This document shows, in pieces, positions 56,201 through 62,200 of a stretch of DNA of 64,000 bases. Both the position numbers and the translations under genes were made by a program. Within the stretch, counting starts at the first letter, position 1. Each line of letters starts with the position of its first letter. A model generated the notes under the pieces. That model had not been told where the DNA came from. It was given only the letters and a program-made list of their open reading frames with translations, and did no database searches. This DNA comes from Poecilobothrus nobilitatus (Eukaryota; Arthropoda; Insecta; Diptera; Dolichopodidae), in contig OX352772.1 of NCBI GenBank assembly GCA_947095535.1, positions 42,613,445 to 42,677,444 of the forward strand, written 5' to 3'.

Positions 56201-59200
56201 AATACAAAGTATATAAAAGTATCGGATAGTTTAAAATGTGTTAGGGTAAAAATAAAAATTCCGTATTTTAAATACTTTTAAAAAATCGGTGTAAAATCTA
56301 AAGAATTATGGTTTAAAGTTTAGTTTTTATATTTTCCTATAATTTAAAATAAAATTTTTAGTAGAATTTTCTATTGTAAACTTATATTGAAGGGTCAGAT
56401 TTTCTCAGATAGAGTTATATTATAGTGTGCTACGCAGAAACAAAGCTTGCAATCTTTAACTTTGAAATTTCTAAAACTAAAAAACATTAACCCATTGGGG
56501 TTAATTCTTTTTGGATTGAAATTAAAGCCCATAATTAAAAGGAATTAAAATCTGTCGACTCCAATTCGTTTTGATCCACACTATTTTTTGTTATTAAAAG
56601 AAGAGGGCAATAGAATATGTAGAGCAAACGCTGTCCCAACTCTATTTTATTATAATTGGTATAATTTATAACATTTTTTTCCTTTTGGAAAATAATCGAT
56701 AACGGGGTTTTATTTAATTTGTATAAGCACATTTTTTCTAAATTATCTTAGTTAAAATCAATTAATTATAATATGTACCTAATTTTTCACTATAATAGTT
56801 ATAATTTAATTTTATGGAAGAACAGAACTATAATATATATATAAATATTTTACGAATATGAAAAATTCTGGTTACAAATTCAGTATTGCCGCCTTTTCCG
56901 TAATATTTATATATATGTTAGTATATGCGAGATTTTTAATTTCATAGTTGGGTACAGTAAAATAACATTCAGTCAAATGAAATACAGACTCATAATAATA
57001 ACCATTGTTATCTAGTGGTATTAAGGCCCTTGGGCTTTAATTCTTTTTTGAAAAGGAATTAAATCCCACAGACGTTAATTCAAAAAATAAAGCCCTTTGA
57101 CCTTAATTTTGCAAATTTTTGATATGTATATGCACAACATGGATTATTTAGGTTGAAGTAAAAAGTTAAGAAGGATTTCATAGTTAATAGATTTTAGAAC
57201 GGAAATTCTTGGAAAAAATTTAAATTATGAGAACTCGTCCCACTGGCCTTTTGATGATCAAAAATATGATAATTTTAATTAATAATAACAATGTTTTCTA
57301 ATAAACAGCCTTTTTTCGAGTTCAAAAGGAATATGTTTTACAATTTTTGACCATTACTGTAAAAGGTCATTGCAGATATTAAAGACAAAATAGATATTGG
57401 AAAAAAATTTTTTTTTGAATAAATAAAACAAATATACAATAAAGTTTTTTTTTTGTAAATAAATTTTATAATAACGAATTTGATTCGTATACGTATATAT
57501 GAGGTTTAGAGTCTAGACGACAAAAAATAATAATTTATTTCTACAAAATAAATATATAATATATTAAATAAAAGATTTGAAAATAAAATTGAAAAGAAAA
57601 ACAAAATAGCAAAAAAAGTAAAATAAATATATTATTATTTTTTAATGAAAAACTACATAATATATTTGTTTGTAGCAGTTAGTTATAGGCTATAAGTAAT
57701 TAAATAAATATTAAGATATACAAAGTAGTAATTGATTTTTTAGAATTATAATTGTGTGGAAATCAAAAACCAAAATTTCCGAGTACTAAATTCCCACTAA
57801 AACTTAAATTGTTAAATGGATAAAAAACATTATTCTTTATGGTTATTTTATTTTTAAGAATTTTGTTTTTAGAAATTTGTTTTTAGAAATTTTTTCTTTG
57901 GTGATTTTGTTTTTGGAGAGTTTGTTTTTAGGAATCTTGTCTTTAGGGATTTTCGTTTTAGGAATATCATCTTTGGCGATTTTGTCTTGGTGATCTTGAC
58001 TTGGTGATTTATATCTTGAATATATGTAGTACAAAAACTTTTTATGTAGCTCTATGGCCATTACAGAGCTACATTACCTCAAAATTTGAAAAGTTCCCAT
58101 TTATAAATGTGTCTATTTCAAGTTTGCTTAACATTTATTTAATTTAAAATGCCATTCGACAGGAGTTTTCTTTACCTTTATAAATCAATATCAAAATTAT
58201 ATTAAAATTTTTTAATTTTTTAAAATTTAGTATTTAAATTTACCGTTAATTTTACATGTGTTAATGATGTTTCTTAATTATGTAAATTCGCTTTGCTTCA
58301 CTTAAAATTCACTCAAAATTGATGGAAGTGTCTTTTTATTTTTCACATTTTTTTCCTAAGAAAATTTTTAAATTTTGGTGCAAGTTAAAATTCAAAACAG
58401 TTTAAATTACTACAGTTGTATTGTCTTTTGGCAAATGTGCGGCTTTAAAAACTGCTGGCTTAATCACCAAGGTGACCAAAGGAACGTATGTTTACTTTAG
58501 CTTTAAAATTACATTTTAATGAATAAATTAAAGCTACTCGTATAGTGTTCATCTTCCAATGAATTAAAAGTTGTATTTTAATATTGAATTATCCTTTTCG
58601 TAAAAAAAAAATGATAATTGAAGAATATAAAAAGAGTGTTAAGAGATACATTTTTCTTAAAGTTAGCTCTGGAAAACCAAGATTTCACTTGCTTAATTGT
58701 ACTGAAGCCTTATGCAAGTTGAGACAAATGTTTTATGCAATATATGTAAAAATAATATAAGTCAAAATAAATGAAGTTCAATTTTTCTAGTTTAAATTTG
58801 TAAAATTTAGGCAGGCATCAAGGTTTGCACGAAAATACGGTTTTTTGTATTTTGGTTGTGCAAAGAAATAAACCTCAAAACAAACAAATTTTTTTTCAAA
58901 TTCTTTCTTTTGGGAGATACAATGAGTACAATCAAAGAAAAGACCGAAAAATTGTTATGTATTATTATTTATCAGACATGTGACATCCTCTACACATCAA
59001 ATAACAGATATGTTACGATATAATTATTTAAGAAACTTTATAGAGAATCCACATTAAAAACAAGGATAGGACACCGATCATTTATTTGTGATCACTGTAT
59101 TGTTGGATATAAAAAGATGAAATTAAAACTTTTTACTTTTATAAATTTTTATTTCAAAATTTAAAAAACCTAATTTAATTTACAAAAAAAAAAAAAAACT

Positions 59201-62200
59201 AAACTGTACTAATTTGTATTAATTAATGATGTAACGATTAATAAGTTATATGCCAATTTTTAAATTTATAATGACACTAATTTTATTAAAAAAAAAAAAA
59301 AAATGGTAGGCAAGAAAGAAATAATGTTTTGGGACGAGGTCACATTTAAGCGGTCACTAAATTAAAAAAATTAATTATACTTATTTTTAGTTTTTGTATT
59401 TTTTAATTTAATGTAAATTTTTTATTTTTTTTTATTTTACTTTCGTACTTATTAAATATTAATGTACTTAAAGTCTTTTTTAAATAGAATATATTATATG
59501 AAATAATTTTTTTTTATTAATTTTTATTTTTTAAAATTTCATTATTTAGTACTTGGAATTTGTCATATTTAAAATTTTAATTTTTAGAAAATTTTCTTTT
59601 ATTTGTTTTTCATAGCTATACACTTACAACTTTACAACCTTATTGCGTTTATTTTTCGTCCAAGGAAAATAAATTGACATTATTGGAAAAATTTGAAAAA
59701 ATTGCTGTCAAAAATTGTATTCATAATCAGGCTGTTAATTAAAGAAGTTGTCAATTTTGAAATACGTACAGTTATATTGAGAAAATATTGACGTTGCTTG
59801 AAGTAGAATTTTGAAGAGGCGTCTAGTAAGAGAATCTTATACAATTTACTTCAATATCTCCTTCGAAAGTCAAAACTATAATAGTCATTACCTATAATAT
59901 TATGAATATTCGATTTGTTTATATACAAAACTACAACCCTAACTAAAATAGTCATAACAAATCATTTAAAAAACGTCATATGATTAGTCATTATATATAT
60001 GATTTGTATGCTTTCTGTCATATACTAATGACTTGACGAGAGTTTTCAAATGACAACGAATAATTGTTATGCTTATGACTATTATAATAATAATATGAAA
60101 TACATACATTATAATACATTACATGAAATGTCAATGTACAAAATTATATATGATATCGTATGATAGGTAACGACTATTAAGGTTACGGGTAATAGGGTTT
60201 AGTAAGAGAATCTTAGACAACTCTTGCAAACTATAATTATAATATTCAATTAAAGTTACCACATTTTAAAAGCTATGTGCGCTAGTGAATGTTTAAAACG
60301 TGGGTTACGTGAGTTATCAACTTACCCTAAAAAGAAAAACATCTTCTATAATAATTTCGTGTTGCTCGATTTATTCATTTTATAGAAGATATCTTCTAAA
60401 ATTATGTGGTTAAGTGATAGGTACCAAAATAATAAGTAAAATTTCAAAAACATTTAAAAAAAAAAAAAATTTAAGTTTAAAAATAAATACGTTTTCTAAT
60501 GGGGTTAAAGTTTCAATTTTTAATTAAAATTATCTGAATGGAAGGAGATCCGAAGGAAAAGAAGCTTTCTTGTTGTAGTCATAATCGAAAGTTATTACTT
60601 TTTCGTTAAAAAAAAAAACAAAATAATTTGATCATCAGATTGTGTTAAAATAGATTTTATGATTAAGATTTGATTAATTGAATGTCACAGAAGATACTTA
60701 TGAATCATTAGTGTACCTACAAAATGTTAACATAATAAAAACATTAAAACTAAATAAAATAAAAACAAAAACAAAAAAAAAATTAGATAATTAAAAGAAA
60801 AAAAACCCGACCTATTCGCCAAAAAATATGTGATTTGGAAACTGTTGTGTGGGATTTTGAAAAAAAAAAATATATAATAATATTAAATGACATAGACGCC
60901 ATATTATAATTGAAATTGGCAGAAAATTTTGAAGAACTCTATAAAAATTAAATCTGTCACATTTAATGTTGTGTTCCTATGTGTATATAATTTTAAATTA
61001 ATTTGATGGATTTTCTCGCAAAAATATAAGAGGAATAAAAAATAAAAAAAAAATAAAAAGAATCATTTTTCAAGAATGAAAATTTTTAAAATAAATAAAA
61101 AGTCATAAAACAAACTAAAAAAAAAGACATTAAAATTATATGAAAAGGAACAATAAATAAAATCCGAAAAAAACAAACATAAATTAATAAAATAATAGAA
61201 AAATAAAATTAATAACAAAAAAAAAAAAAAATAAGAATTATTATATTTATCAAAAAAAAAAAACAAAAAAACAATTTTCCATGGCCTCATAAAAAAATAA
61301 CCAACAAACAAAGCAAAAAAAAAATAATAAATGATCTAGGTAATAATAAATCAAAAATTTTAAAAAGACTAAATTAATATTTAAATAAAATTAAATTTAA
61401 CTTCATTTTATTATTTAAAAATTTAAATATTTTATTTAATTCCTATTTATTGATGGTACTTTCTTTTATCAAGGTCTTTCGGCTTAGTATTTTTTTTTTG
61501 TTTAGAAAGTTTTGTCGTGTGGGGTTTTATTCTTCTATTTTTTTCTTTTTACCACAAAATTTTTAAACTTGTGTATGGTACTTAAATTTGAAATTTTCTT
61601 TATTTAATAATTTTGACGCTAGTCTATTGCGAAAATTTTAGTTGATATACGATTTAGACTGCTGATTAGATTCGAGTAGGAAGTATTATAACATCTCTAG
61701 CTGTAATAAAACACAATACCACATTATAACATCCCTGTATTAATACATTGGAAGGTGGAAATTAAATGTTATAGTTATGAATTTTAATTATTATTTTAAT
61801 ATATAATTAATACTTAATGTTCAAATGTTCATGCGATAACAATTTGCTGCAAGTTATAATACATAATCGTTCTTGAAATAAATATGTAACCTCAGTTTGG
61901 GACGCTAAAACTATAATCTATAGTAAAACTAGTATATCTTATAATTTTCTTTCGCTTGAGTTTAAATATTTTTAGTAAATCTCAAATTAATAACACTAAC
62001 CTGTTTTTTCGTTTTATTAAATTTAGCTTTAATTATACATTAGTTATTGACGGAGAGTTAACTAAAAAAAAACAAATACTCTCATATTTTAGAAATACAC
62101 TGTACTTTCAGACAACCTTACAACTCTCATACTGTTTGATTAAAATTGGAGCACATTATTGGGGTTAGTTAATTTTTATATGGTGTATTCTTTAAATGTT

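Noticed and set aside
57843..58061. 72-codon lysine-rich minus-strand ORF
   Set aside because: It is an open frame through a 15-bp minisatellite, with no other coding evidence.
61063..61311. 82-codon Phe-rich minus-strand ORF
   Set aside because: It arises from long poly-A runs read in antisense.
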